In this document: positions 8,077-16,518 of the stretch, one piece after another
Layout of the letters: the number at the start of each line of letters is the position of its first letter
Position numbering within the stretch: the first letter of the stretch is position 1
Source of the DNA: Oscillospiraceae bacterium
GTDB lineage: Bacteria; Bacillota; Clostridia; Oscillospirales; Oscillospiraceae
Direction: 5' to 3'
Assembly (NCBI GenBank): GCA_015068245.1
Contig: SVKU01000008.1
Span: 22,628-86,627, forward strand
DNA: 64,000 nt
Made by a program: the position numbers and the translations under genes
The notes under the pieces: generated by a model
Database searches by the model: none
Told to the model about the DNA's origin: nothing
Seen by the model: the letters and a program-made list of their open reading frames with translations, nothing else

Positions 8077-8706
8077 ATGGCTGAACGAGGAAAATTCATC
8101 GTATTCGAAGGGCTGGACGGCTGCGGAAAAAGTACCCAGCTGAATCTGCTGTGCGAAAACATTCAAGCTGCAGGCGAAAAAGTTGTCTGCCATACCACAT
8201 TTGAACCTACCGACGGTCCCATCGGCCGCCTTATAAGAAGCGCACTTCGCAAAGAGGTTTCTTTCAGTCAGGAGACCATGGCCATGCTCTATGCGGCCGA
8301 CCGCCGGGAACACGTGGAAAAAGAGATACTCCCTCTGCTTGAGCAGGGCATAAACGTACTGTGCGACAGATACTATTTTTCCAACTTCGCATATCAGTCA
8401 GATGCCGTAAGCCTGGAGCGGCTGATGATGTTCAACGGCTATGCAATGGAGAATCTCAAGCCCGACATTACCGTTTTTATGGACGCATCACCGGAAGCCT
8501 GCGTAAGCAAAATTGCCGAAAGCCGTGAGTCTGCCGACCTTTACGAAACACTGGAAAAGCTCACTCAGGTCAAGGAAGCGTATCTGAAAGTCTTTGAACT
8601 GCTTTCCGAAACCCACAGAGTGATCACCATAGAACCTATGGAAACAAAGCATATGACGGCCGACAAGCTGTGGCAGCTGCTGGCAGACGAGTTTATCGGT
8701 GGGTGA
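8077..8706 (+). CDS. tmk: Thymidylate kinase
   Basis: Tmk phosphorylates dTMP to dTDP. The 209-residue protein has the P-loop FEGLDGCGKST at residues 10-20, the DR(Y) motif in LCDRYYFSNFAYQSDA and FMDASPEACVSKI ahead of the lid region. The lid sequence (AESRESADLYETLEKL) resembles family members that use a short lid. The start is the ATG at 8077 after aaagagg; the upstream in-frame ATGs fall in the promoter region. A rhodanese gene follows 9 bases after the stop, so the two probably share a transcript. Confidence 0.93.
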   Translation: MAERGKFIVFEGLDGCGKSTQLNLLCENIQAAGEKVVCHTTFEPTDGPIGRLIRSALRKEVSFSQETMAMLYAADRREHVEKEILPLLEQGINVLCDRYYFSNFAYQSDAVSLERLMMFNGYAMENLKPDITVFMDASPEACVSKIAESRESADLYETLEKLTQVKEAYLKVFELLSETHRVITIEPMETKHMTADKLWQLLADEFIGG

Positions 8707-8715
8707 TTCGCAAAG

Positions 8716-8991
8716 ATGAAAGAAAATCGGATCATTCTTGACGTGCGTACCCCAAAGGAGTATGCAAAATTGCACATACCCGGTGCCATGAATATACCAT
8801 ACGATACCATCGATGCTGATATTGTCTCCGTTTTGCCGGACAAAAGCGCAGGCATAGCAGTGTACTGCAAAAGCGGCTTACGAAGCAAAGACGCCGCCGC
8901 AAGACTCTCCGCTTTGGGATACACCGATGTAGAAAACCTTGGCAGCATCGACGATTGGCAAGGCTATTTGGAAAGCATCCCTAATCCCTAG
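8716..8991 (+). CDS. Single-domain rhodanese-like sulfurtransferase
   Basis: This is a 91-residue stand-alone rhodanese domain: LDVRTPKEYAKLHIPGAMNIP at residues 8-28, then the active-site loop VYCKSGLRSKDAA with the catalytic cysteine, then ARLSALGYTDVENLGSIDDWQ. Such proteins carry sulfane sulfur to cysteine-requiring pathways or detoxify sulfide or cyanide; the substrate cannot be told from sequence. It lacks a signal peptide and lies 9 bases after tmk, ending at the bidirectional terminator at 9021-9048. Confidence 0.88.
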   Translation: MKENRIILDVRTPKEYAKLHIPGAMNIPYDTIDADIVSVLPDKSAGIAVYCKSGLRSKDAAARLSALGYTDVENLGSIDDWQGYLESIPNP

Positions 8992-9013
8992 ATCCTTAAT
9001 CCTAATCCCTAAT

Positions 9014-9058
9014 AAAAAACAACCGGAAACGTTTTCACGTTTCCGGTTATTTTTTATT
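9014..9058. terminator. Bidirectional terminator between the rhodanese gene and fakA
   Basis: A 12-bp stem, aaccggaaacgt (9021-9032) with 9037-9048, has a TTTC loop, A-rich sequence before it and ATTTTTTATT after it, so it can terminate transcription from both sides. Confidence 0.9.
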
Positions 9059-10691
9059 CAACAGATATCAGATAGTAATATACCGGCTGGCCGCCGCTGA
9101 TAAGAGCAACTTCCATATCGGTGCAGGCTTCCTGGAAAATCTTCTGAGCTTCCTCTGCCTGCTGCTCTGTAACATCTTCTCCATAGAATACGGTTACATA
9201 GCTGCCGCCTATTTCGGCTGCCTTTGCAGCCATGTCGGCAAGCTGGGCATTGATGTCGGGACCTGTTTCAAACAGCGCACCGTTTATCATGGACAGGTAG
9301 TCGCCCTGATGGATATCCAGACCGTCGAACTCGGAATCGCGTGCCGCATAAGTCACCTGCATGGTAGAAACGCCTTCGGCGGCTTCGGTCATGGCGGAGA
9401 AGTTTGATTCCTCATCGCTGTCGGGATCAAAGGTCAGCATAGCTGTAATGCCCTGGGGAACCGTTTTGGTGGGCAGAACGATGACCTTTTTTTCCTCGCT
9501 GAGAGGAATACACTGCTCTGCAGCCATGATGATGTTCTTGTTGTTGGGCAGTACGAAAACCACCTCTGCGGGAGTTTTGTTGATCTCCTTCAGAATATCC
9601 TCGGTTGAGGGGTTCATTGTCTGACCGCCTTCAATGATGCCGTCGGCACCAAGGTCACGGAACACTTCGGCAAGTCCGGCACCTGCGCAGACTGCCACAA
9701 AACCATACTGCTTTTCGGGCTTTGCAACCTGAGAAACAGCCTTTTCGGCTTCGGACATGACCTTTTCGGAGTGCTGCAGCTTCATGTTTTCCACCTTGAC
9801 GGTAACAAAGCTGCCGTAGCTCATGGCGGTTTCAAGAACCTCGCCGGGGTGGTTGGTATGGACATGGACTTTGATTATCTCGTCATCGTCTACCAACACA
9901 AGGCTGTCGCCCATACCGTCGAGATAAGCTCTCAGCTCCATGGGGTCCTTGTCGTTCTCACGGGAAACGATGAATTCGGTGCAATACTGGAAAGTAATGT
10001 CCTCAGTCTCGAAATCGGAGAAGTCGGCATGATCCTTAGGTTCTTCCGCTGCCATATCGGGGGTGAATTCGATAGCTTCGCCCTTCAATGCTGCCAGCAT
10101 ACCTTCAAGAATATAGACATAACCCATGCCGCCGGCATCAACAACACCTGCTTTTTTGAGAACAGGGTTCTGGTCGATGGTTTTTGCCAGAGCTTCTTTA
10201 GCACTTTCGATGGTGCCTTCCAGAACAAACATTACATCGTCGTTCTGTTCGGCCAGAACAGCCGCATCCACGGAAGAAACCCGGGAAACGGTAAGGATAG
10301 TGCCTTCGGCGGGCTTCATAACAGCCTTGTAGGCAGCTTCAACGCCTTCGCCCAGAGCGGCGGCAAATTCCACACCGGAGCACTCAGGCTTGTCCTTCAG
10401 ATATTTGCCGAAGCCTCTGAAAAGCAGAGACAGAATAACGCCGGAGTTACCTCTGGCACCACGGAGCAAAGCTCCGGCGGCAGCGTTGGCTGCCTTGCCC
10501 AGATGAGCATCGCCGCTTTTTTTCATTTCTGCAGCGGCAGAAGCTATTGTAAGGCACATATTGGTTCCTGTATCTCCGTCGGGTACAGGGAACACGTTAA
10601 GTTCGTTGACCTGCTGCTTATGCAGTTCGATGGAAGCGTGGGCGGAGATCATCATCGCCCGAAACGCCGCACCGTCAATGGTCTTACTCAA
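9054..10691 (-). CDS. fakA: Fatty acid kinase catalytic subunit FakA (YloV/DhaL family)
   Basis: FakA phosphorylates fatty acids presented by a DegV-family FakB partner, letting exogenous fatty acids enter phospholipid synthesis. The 545 residues begin with a DhaL kinase domain (VNELNVFPVPDGDTGTNM, then GARGNSGVILS) that binds Mg-ATP. A middle region holds GYVYILEGML and CTEFIVSREND, and a C-terminal DegV-like half holds FVLPNNKNIIMAAEQ. A TTG at 10691 is chosen as start because GGAGGTG lies 6 bases before it; an ATG 10 codons upstream would lie outside that ribosome site. It follows an Asp23-family gene, the usual YloU-YloV arrangement. No FakB is visible in this window. Confidence 0.9.
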   Translation of the reverse strand: MSKTIDGAAFRAMMISAHASIELHKQQVNELNVFPVPDGDTGTNMCLTIASAAAEMKKSGDAHLGKAANAAAGALLRGARGNSGVILSLLFRGFGKYLKDKPECSGVEFAAALGEGVEAAYKAVMKPAEGTILTVSRVSSVDAAVLAEQNDDVMFVLEGTIESAKEALAKTIDQNPVLKKAGVVDAGGMGYVYILEGMLAALKGEAIEFTPDMAAEEPKDHADFSDFETEDITFQYCTEFIVSRENDKDPMELRAYLDGMGDSLVLVDDDEIIKVHVHTNHPGEVLETAMSYGSFVTVKVENMKLQHSEKVMSEAEKAVSQVAKPEKQYGFVAVCAGAGLAEVFRDLGADGIIEGGQTMNPSTEDILKEINKTPAEVVFVLPNNKNIIMAAEQCIPLSEEKKVIVLPTKTVPQGITAMLTFDPDSDEESNFSAMTEAAEGVSTMQVTYAARDSEFDGLDIHQGDYLSMINGALFETGPDINAQLADMAAKAAEIGGSYVTVFYGEDVTEQQAEEAQKIFQEACTDMEVALISGGQPVYYYLISVE

Positions 10692-10729
10692 AAGATACAC
10701 CTCCGTGCTGTGCAAACGCACGCATTTTC

Positions 10730-11083
10730 TCAGTCAACCATGATGGAATCGACGTATACGTTGACCGCTTTGATTTCCACGCCCGCATATTGGGCTATTT
10801 TATACTTTACCTGCTCGATAATGGATCGGCTCAGAGCATTGATGTTCACGCCGTTATCGATGATGATGTGCAGATCGATGGATACGGTTCCATCTTCGTT
10901 ATACTCCACCAGCACGCCTTTGCCCATTGCTTCCTTGCGCAGCATATGAACAAGACCGTCGGTGGCAGAGCGTGCCGCCATGCCTTTGACACCGAAGCAG
11001 TTGGTGGCAGCGGAACCGACCAGAGTGGTGATAACATCACCGCTTATAACGATGGTTCCCCGGTCGTTGGTAAAACGCACCAT
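10730..11083 (-). CDS. Asp23/Gls24-family protein (YloU-like)
   Basis: This is a 117-residue Asp23-family protein, a conserved gene before FakA in Firmicutes that is linked to envelope homeostasis though its biochemical role is not established. It shows the family pattern: GTIVISGDVITTLVGSAATN, then a GVKGMAAR region, then VSIDLHIIIDNGVNINAL and a C-terminal VNVYVDSI strand. The start is the ATG at 11083 with AAGGAGGT upstream; an ORF start at 11149 is longer but has no ribosome site. It precedes fakA by 38 bases. Confidence 0.9.
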   Translation of the reverse strand: MVRFTNDRGTIVISGDVITTLVGSAATNCFGVKGMAARSATDGLVHMLRKEAMGKGVLVEYNEDGTVSIDLHIIIDNGVNINALSRSIIEQVKYKIAQYAGVEIKAVNVYVDSIMVD

Positions 11084-11120
11084 ATCGGATACCTCCTTAT
11101 TATGAGTATGCGTAATGCAC

Positions 11121-11149
11121 ATTGTATAATATTTTTCGCAAAAGTACAA
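11121..11149 (-). promoter_or_regulatory. Promoter for the asp23-fakA pair
   Basis: TTGTAC (11144-11149), a 17-bp spacer and TACAAT (11121-11126) on the minus strand lie about 38 bases upstream of the Asp23 start codon. Confidence 0.6.
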
Positions 11150-11247
11150 GTAAAAAAATGTAAATCGTTCTTTATATCAGGTCATTTTGTTTGAAACAAC
11201 AGATATAACTTTCTTTTTCCTTTGGCTTATTACGATTTTTCACAAGA

Positions 11248-11276
11248 TTGATTTTTGTCGAAACATATTTTATAAT
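11248..11276 (+). promoter_or_regulatory. Promoter for rpoN
   Basis: TTGATT (11248-11253), a 17-bp spacer and TATAAT (11271-11276) lie 35 bases before the GTG start of rpoN. Confidence 0.75.
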
Positions 11277-11311
11277 TGGTTCAGATTTCCAAAAGAAACG
11301 GAGGTGAATCT

Positions 11312-12661
11312 GTGGATCTCAGCATCTCATTAAAACAAAGTCTGAGCATCTCTCCCCAGCTGATACAAAACCTTGAAATCCTGCAAATGGGTTCCCAGCA
11401 GCTTTTGGAGTATATCCGGCAGCTTGCGGAAGAAAACCCTACCATCGACCTCAACGAAGCTTACAGCGAACAAAACGAGCTGGATCAATTTCGGCTCAAG
11501 CTGATGTGGCTTCGCCAGATGGACGTTCAGAACAAGGTTTATTATAAAAACGACAGTGATTATACCGACCCTTTATCCACCGTTTCAGACAATGATGAAA
11601 CTCTGTCGGATTATCTGATGACTCAGCTGGGCGAAGCAGATATCCCTCACAGGCTCAAACGTGCAGCCGAGTTCGCCGCCATGAGTCTCAATGACAGCGG
11701 CTGGCTGACCGAATCCGTTCGATCCATGGCTGCCGCATCGGGCTTTTCCGAGCATGAAATGGCAGGCGCAGTTGACATAATACAATCCCTTGACCCTCCC
11801 GGTGTAGGTGCATACGACCTTGAATCATGCCTGAACATTCAGCTTGAGAGGCTGGATTCTGACACAGTGTTAGCTCAGCAAATCGTCACTGAACATCTTA
11901 GGGACATGGCTAACAAAAGTGAGGAAAAGCTGGCAAAACTCCTTGGGGCTTCCGTGGAAGATACAAAGCAGGCATGCCGGCTGATCCGCTCGCTCAATCC
12001 CCGTCCGTCGTCAGGCTTTGCAAGTGAGCAGTCTACTGTTTACATAACTCCTGATATCATTGTGGTCAGCTTCCCAGACCACTTTGAGATACTGACCAAC
12101 GACTATTACTTCCCTACCGTTAAGATCAATACATATTATATGAATATGCTTGAAAGTACAGACAGCGAGGACGTAAAAAAGTATCTTAACGAAAGGCTTC
12201 GTCAGGCAAAGGCTGCCATATCGGGCATTGATCAGCGCAAAACCATGCTGCTGCGGTGTGCCGAACAGATAGTGGCGTTTCAGGAGGACTTTTTCAGAGG
12301 CGGAAGTCTCCGTCCCATGACCATGTCCGATCTGGCAGGCATGCTTGAAGTCCACGAGTCGACCGTCAGCCGTGCCGTGAAAGACAAGTTTGTCCAGTGT
12401 TCAAGGGGCGTGTATCCTCTCAGCCGTTTCTTTTCCCGTGCTTTGGGTGAGTCCGGCAGCGTAAGTGCCGCAGAAGCCAAAGAGCTTATCCGCAAAATGG
12501 TGGATGCCGAGGACAGAAAAACCCCGTTGAGCGACAGCAGACTTTGCGAAAATCTCAGCCAACAGGGCGTGGAAATCTCCCGAAGAACGGTTGCCAAGTA
12601 TCGCTCGGAGCTTGGAATAGCTGCTGCAGCGGTAAGAAAGCAGCAGAAAAAGACAGAATAA
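11312..12661 (+). CDS. rpoN: RNA polymerase sigma-54 factor
   Basis: RpoN directs transcription from -24/-12 promoters and needs an AAA+ activator. The 449-residue protein starts with the Gln/Leu-rich activator-contact region (LKQSLSISPQLIQNLEILQM), has core-binding sequence (LKRAAEFAAMSLNDSGWL, then IQSLDPPGVGAYDLESCL), the long DNA-binding domain (DLAGMLEVHESTVSRAVKDK) and the RpoN-box region reading SRRTVAKYRSELGI. A GTG at 11312 is the start because GGAGGTG sits 6 bases upstream. The gene stands alone, with its own promoter and terminator. No sigma-54 activator gene is seen in the window, so the regulon must lie elsewhere. Confidence 0.95.
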   Translation: MDLSISLKQSLSISPQLIQNLEILQMGSQQLLEYIRQLAEENPTIDLNEAYSEQNELDQFRLKLMWLRQMDVQNKVYYKNDSDYTDPLSTVSDNDETLSDYLMTQLGEADIPHRLKRAAEFAAMSLNDSGWLTESVRSMAAASGFSEHEMAGAVDIIQSLDPPGVGAYDLESCLNIQLERLDSDTVLAQQIVTEHLRDMANKSEEKLAKLLGASVEDTKQACRLIRSLNPRPSSGFASEQSTVYITPDIIVVSFPDHFEILTNDYYFPTVKINTYYMNMLESTDSEDVKKYLNERLRQAKAAISGIDQRKTMLLRCAEQIVAFQEDFFRGGSLRPMTMSDLAGMLEVHESTVSRAVKDKFVQCSRGVYPLSRFFSRALGESGSVSAAEAKELIRKMVDAEDRKTPLSDSRLCENLSQQGVEISRRTVAKYRSELGIAAAAVRKQQKKTE

Positions 12662-12673
12662 TTGGTTGTTTCC

Positions 12674-12716
12674 GGCTGCGCAGGGTGTCTTTCTGCCCTG
12701 CGGCAGCCTTGATTTT
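12674..12716 (+). terminator. Terminator after rpoN
   Basis: A GC-rich stem with one bulge pairs ggctgc-gcaggg (from 12674) with ccctgc-g-gcagcc (to 12707), and is followed by TTGATTTTT. It lies just downstream of the rpoN stop. Confidence 0.7.
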
Positions 12717-12822
12717 TGCATTTTTTACATTGCTCCATTCACCTTTCACCTTTAACTTTCCGCTTTCAACCTCAAATTAGCACTATTTTTGCATCAATAT
12801 TCAATTTTATTGCATTTTACCC

Positions 12823-12851
12823 TTGTAAAATACGCATTTATGAGTTATAAT
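12823..12851 (+). promoter_or_regulatory. Promoter for the TAXI-TRAP operon
   Basis: TTGTAA (12823-12828), a 17-bp spacer and TATAAT (12846-12851) lie about 56 bases upstream of the solute-binding protein gene. A small GAATC/GATTC inverted repeat lies between the promoter and the ribosome site. Confidence 0.75.
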
Positions 12852-12907
12852 AGCCGAGTTAATGAATCAATTCGAATCGGAAGATTCAAAAATGGAGGTT
12901 ATTCGTT

Positions 12908-13930
12908 GTGAAAAAGAAATTCATTACTGTTCTTGCGCTCGTTCTTGCGCTCGTTCTTGCGCTCGCTACTCTGATGCTTCTCAGCGCCTGCGGAGCCAAA
13001 ACCGAAGCTCCCGCTGAATCCGAAGCTCCTGCTGAGTCCGCAGCTCCCGCAGCCGATGCTTCTTCCCTGAAGATGGCCACCGGCGGCACCACCGGTACCT
13101 ACTATGCCTTTGGCGGCATCGTTGCCGGCGTTCTCGACGCCAATGTTGAAGGCGTTTCCGTCACTATCCACGACTCCGGCGCTTCCAAGGCCAACGTCTT
13201 CGAAATCATCGACGGCGAAGCCGACATGGCTTTCGCTCAGAACGACGTTACTTACTACGCCCTGACCGGTACCGACCTGTTCGCCACCGACGGCGCTCAG
13301 ACCGGTTTCTCCGTAATGGCCGGCCTGTATCCCGAAGTTGTTCAGATCGTTTCCACCAAGGACATCACCGATATCTCCCAGCTGAAGGGTATGCGTGTTT
13401 CCGTTGGTGACGCAGGTTCCGGCACCGAGTTCAACGCTCGCCAGATCCTCGACGCTTACGGCATCACCTTCGACGACATCGAAGTCCAGAACCTCGACTT
13501 CGGTTCCAGCGCTACCGCTCTGAAGGACGGCAAGATCGACGCTTTCTTCTGCGTTGCCGGCGCTCCCACCACCAACATCGTTGACCTGTGCACCACCACC
13601 GCCATCAACATCCTCGGTGTTGACGCAGATCACCTTGCAACCCTGCAGTCCAACTACAGCTTCTACACTTCCTACACCATCGCCGGCGGCACCTACAACG
13701 GTGTTGACGCCGATGTCGACGCTGTTGCCGTTACCGCTACCATGCTGGTTTCCGACAGCCTGTCCGAAGATACCGTTTACAACCTGACCAAGTGCCTGTT
13801 TGAAAAGGCCGGCGAAATGGAACACGAGAAGGCTTCTTTCCTCGATCCTTCCTACGCTGTCAGCGGTTTTGACGATATGCCCATCCATCCCGGCGCACTG
13901 AAGTATTATCAGGAAGTTGGCGTTAAGTAA
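12908..13930 (+). CDS. TAXI-family TRAP transporter solute-binding lipoprotein
   Basis: The protein binds a small anionic ligand outside the membrane and hands it to the TRAP permease. The 340 residues begin with a lipoprotein signal peptide (lipobox LLSACG, cysteine at about residue 29), an Ala/Glu/Pro-rich linker, then ATGGTTGTYYAFGGIVAGVL, the TAXI-type start. Further family sequence includes DSGASKANVFEIIDGEADMA, VSVGDAGSGTEFNARQIL and YAVSGFDDMPIHPGALKYY. The start is GTG at 12908 after a GGAGG. Three tandem 12-bp copies (gttcttgcgctc, 12929-12964) lie in the signal sequence. Codon use is strongly biased to C-ending codons, which suggests high expression. TAXI ligands include glutamate and related acids, but the ligand here is unknown. 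Confidence 0.93.
   Translation: MKKKFITVLALVLALVLALATLMLLSACGAKTEAPAESEAPAESAAPAADASSLKMATGGTTGTYYAFGGIVAGVLDANVEGVSVTIHDSGASKANVFEIIDGEADMAFAQNDVTYYALTGTDLFATDGAQTGFSVMAGLYPEVVQIVSTKDITDISQLKGMRVSVGDAGSGTEFNARQILDAYGITFDDIEVQNLDFGSSATALKDGKIDAFFCVAGAPTTNIVDLCTTTAINILGVDADHLATLQSNYSFYTSYTIAGGTYNGVDADVDAVAVTATMLVSDSLSEDTVYNLTKCLFEKAGEMEHEKASFLDPSYAVSGFDDMPIHPGALKYYQEVGVK
12929..12964 (+). repeat. Three tandem 12-bp repeats in a signal peptide
   Basis: The unit gttcttgcgctc occurs at 12929-12940, 12941-12952 and 12953-12964, giving three LALV-type turns in the hydrophobic core of the signal peptide. Being a multiple of three, copy-number change would alter length without breaking the frame. 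Confidence 0.9.
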
Positions 13931-14408
13931 TAAGGCCCGCAAGGTCCTTGCAGCTGTGGCCGCGGCAGTTTTAGTTGCTGCCGCGGTCCTGCTTATTATT
14001 AACCTGTCAAACAAAATGACTCTCCGGCTGTCGGATTCCGACACCGGGGAGGTTTATCTGGAGCTTCCCGTTAAAGATATGGACCGCTTTTCCGTGACGT
14101 ATATCCATTCCGTTCACCAGACTCCCGTTATCGAAACATACGAGATAAGAGGAACAGATATCTATGTTGTGGAGGCAAAGTTCTACACCTTTGGTGCGGG
14201 AATGCAGACCGATTATCCCGAAGGCGTTACTTATCACTATGATGATGACGGCGGTATAGTCTGCACAGGCTACAATATATACTGCAAAGACCTTATTTAC
14301 TGTGTCGGCAAGGTTTCAGACCATGTGCTGGACTGCGGCGGCACCGAATACTCGCTGCGCGACATCTGTGGCCGGGGGTCGCTTGTAGCGTTCACCATTG
14401 AAGAATGA
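13917..14408 (+). CDS. DUF1850 protein of a TAXI-TRAP operon
   Basis: This 163-residue protein lies between the TAXI binding protein and the TRAP permease, where DUF1850 genes commonly occur; its function is not established. It has an N-terminal membrane anchor (VLAAVAAAVLVAAAVLLIINL), then an extracytoplasmic domain with FSVTYIHSVHQTPVIETYEI and FYTFGAGMQTDYPEG, motifs shared with this family. The start is TTG at 13917, overlapping the end of the upstream gene by 14 bases, with AGGAAG just before it. No other start fits the anchor. Translation coupling to the binding protein is likely. Confidence 0.8.
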   Translation: MALSNKARKVLAAVAAAVLVAAAVLLIINLSNKMTLRLSDSDTGEVYLELPVKDMDRFSVTYIHSVHQTPVIETYEIRGTDIYVVEAKFYTFGAGMQTDYPEGVTYHYDDDGGIVCTGYNIYCKDLIYCVGKVSDHVLDCGGTEYSLRDICGRGSLVAFTIEE

Positions 14409-14429
14409 CTCTTATAAGGAGTGAAAAAT

Positions 14430-16466
14430 TTGGCACTGTTCAAAAAGAAAAGCACCGAGCCCGAACCCGTGGTCGACGATATGTCCTCCGGCTCCGAGAC
14501 TGACGTGCAGGCTGTTATGGCCAAATACGACAGAGAGTCAAACACCAGAACCTTTGAGGGGATCCCCAAAAAGATCGTCCACTGGTTCTTTGTTGCTTTT
14601 TCTCTGTATGTGGTCTATATGAATCTCATCGCCAACTGGGGCGAACGCGAACGCCGTGCTTCCTTTGTTGGCCTGCTGATCATTATGGCCTTTATCATGT
14701 ATCCCGCTAACCGCAGCGAGCGGTTCAAGAAAAGAAACTATATCCCTTGGTACGATGCCGTTCTCGGTCTTGTAGGCGCTTTTTGCTTTTTCTGGTTCGT
14801 GCTTAATGTCGACCGTATCGTCAATGCCGCACGTCCCGCTGCTCTGACCACCATGGACGTTGCCTGTGCGGTTGTAGGTGTGCTCATCATGCTTGAAGCC
14901 ACACGCCGTGTTACCGGCTGGCCGATAGTTATTGTTGCCTCCTGCTTCATCGCCTATGGCTTCCTCAGCGGCACTTCCCTGCGCAAGATAGTGTTCCAGC
15001 TGTTCTACACCCTTAACGGTGTTCTGGGCACTCCCATCGGCGTTTGCACCACCTTTATCGTTCTGTTTATCCTGTTCGGCGCCTTCCTTGAGATGACGGG
15101 CGTTTCGGACTTCTTTATTCGAATGGCCAACGCTCTCGTTGGCAGCACCTCCGGCGGTCCCGCCAAGGTTGCCGTTATCTCCTCAGCCCTTTGCGGTATG
15201 GTTTCCGGTTCCTCCGTTGCCAACACCGTTACCACCGGTTCCGTTACCATCCCTATGATGAAAAAGACCGGTTATCGGGGTGAATTTGCCGGCGCAGTTG
15301 AAGCAGCTGCTTCCACCGGCGGTCAGATAATGCCGCCCATTATGGGTGCTGCAGCCTTCTTGATGGCAGAATTTGTAGGTATTCCCTATGCACAGGTTGC
15401 CGTTAAGGCTATTCTGCCTGCTGTGCTGTACTTCTCCGGCATCTTCATCATGGTCCATCTGGAAGCCAAGCGCAGCGGTCTTAAAGGTATTCCCAAGGAT
15501 CAGCTGCCTCACGTGGGCCGCCTGTTCCTGACCGAAGGCTATCTGCTTATCCCTCTGGCATTCCTGGTATTTGTTCTGGCCATCAGCTGGAAGAGCACCG
15601 CTACCTGTGCCATGTATGCCGCAGTTGTTGCTCTTGTTATCGGTGCCATTCACAAGATGATCCCCTGGTTTACCTTAAGCAAAAACGGTATTACCGGCGA
15701 CGAAAAATCCAAACGCATCAAGTCCGACAGCAAAGATATGGTGGTTGGTTTCTTCGATGCTCTTGAAAACGGTGCCAAGAACTCCATCAGCGTTGGTCTT
15801 GCCTGCGCAACCGCAGGTATTATCGCCGGCGTTGTTACCATGACCGGTATCGGCCAGATCCTCATCACCGGCATCGTTGCTCTGGCAGGTCAGCACGTTA
15901 TCATCGCTCTGTTCCTGACCATGTTCGCCTGCATCATCCTCGGCATGGGTGTTCCCACCACCGCCAACTACGTCATCATGGCCACCACCTGCGCCCCCAT
16001 TCTTACCAAGATGGGTATTGAGCCTATTGCAGCTCATATGTTCGTGTTCTACTTCGGTATCGTTGCCGACATCACTCCTCCTGTTGCATTGGCCGCTTAC
16101 GCAGGTTCCGCCATCGCAAAGGCAAACCCCATGAAGACCGGTCTCAACGCCAGCCGTCTGGCTATAGCCGCCTTCATCATTCCCTACATTTTTGCCATGA
16201 GCCCCTCTATGCTGTTTGTCAACGCCAACGCCATTGAAGTCGTTCAGATAATTCTGACCTCTATCCTCGGTATGTTCAGCGTATCCATCGGTATGGTCGG
16301 CTTCCTCAGAGCCAAGGTTTCTCCCCTGCTGAGAATAATCGCCATTGTTGGTGGTCTGGCACTTATTATCCCAGGGCTCACCACCGACCTTGTAGGTCTG
16401 GCTGTTATTGTTCTGCTGGTGGTTTTCCAGTCTCTCAAAGCAAAAAAAGCAGCTGCCGCTGCCTGA
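14430..16466 (+). CDS. TRAP transporter fused permease (4TM/12TM, DctQM-type)
   Basis: This is the membrane component of the TAXI-TRAP system, using an ion gradient to import the bound substrate. The 678-residue protein is a small-plus-large subunit fusion: a 4-TM N-terminal half (WFFVAFSLYVVYMNLIANW onward) and a 12-TM half with GVLGTPIGVCTTFIVLFILF, SSALCGMVSGSSVANTVTTG, GGQIMPPIMGAAAFLMAEF and ILGMGVPTTANYVIMATTCAP, the latter typical of the family. The start TTG at 14430 has AAGGAG 8 bases before it; a GTG at 14421 overlaps the ribosome site and is less likely. It is the last gene of the operon. Confidence 0.93.
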   Translation: MALFKKKSTEPEPVVDDMSSGSETDVQAVMAKYDRESNTRTFEGIPKKIVHWFFVAFSLYVVYMNLIANWGERERRASFVGLLIIMAFIMYPANRSERFKKRNYIPWYDAVLGLVGAFCFFWFVLNVDRIVNAARPAALTTMDVACAVVGVLIMLEATRRVTGWPIVIVASCFIAYGFLSGTSLRKIVFQLFYTLNGVLGTPIGVCTTFIVLFILFGAFLEMTGVSDFFIRMANALVGSTSGGPAKVAVISSALCGMVSGSSVANTVTTGSVTIPMMKKTGYRGEFAGAVEAAASTGGQIMPPIMGAAAFLMAEFVGIPYAQVAVKAILPAVLYFSGIFIMVHLEAKRSGLKGIPKDQLPHVGRLFLTEGYLLIPLAFLVFVLAISWKSTATCAMYAAVVALVIGAIHKMIPWFTLSKNGITGDEKSKRIKSDSKDMVVGFFDALENGAKNSISVGLACATAGIIAGVVTMTGIGQILITGIVALAGQHVIIALFLTMFACIILGMGVPTTANYVIMATTCAPILTKMGIEPIAAHMFVFYFGIVADITPPVALAAYAGSAIAKANPMKTGLNASRLAIAAFIIPYIFAMSPSMLFVNANAIEVVQIILTSILGMFSVSIGMVGFLRAKVSPLLRIIAIVGGLALIIPGLTTDLVGLAVIVLLVVFQSLKAKKAAAAA

Positions 16467-16481
16467 TTCACAACACAATTT

Positions 16482-16516
16482 AAGAGCTGTTGCCAAACAG
16501 GCAACAGCTCTTTTTT
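16482..16516 (+). terminator. Terminator of the TAXI-TRAP operon
   Basis: A 13-bp stem, aagagctgttgcc (16482-16494) with 16500-16512, has a 5-base loop and is followed by TTTT. The complement also has a useful A-rich/T-rich arrangement, so it may serve the convergent ABC gene as well. Confidence 0.88.
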
Positions 16517-16518
16517 AT

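Noticed and set aside
12899..14044. A 381-residue Gly/Val-rich frame opposite the TAXI gene
   Set aside because: Composition is the complement of the C-ending codon bias of the TAXI gene.
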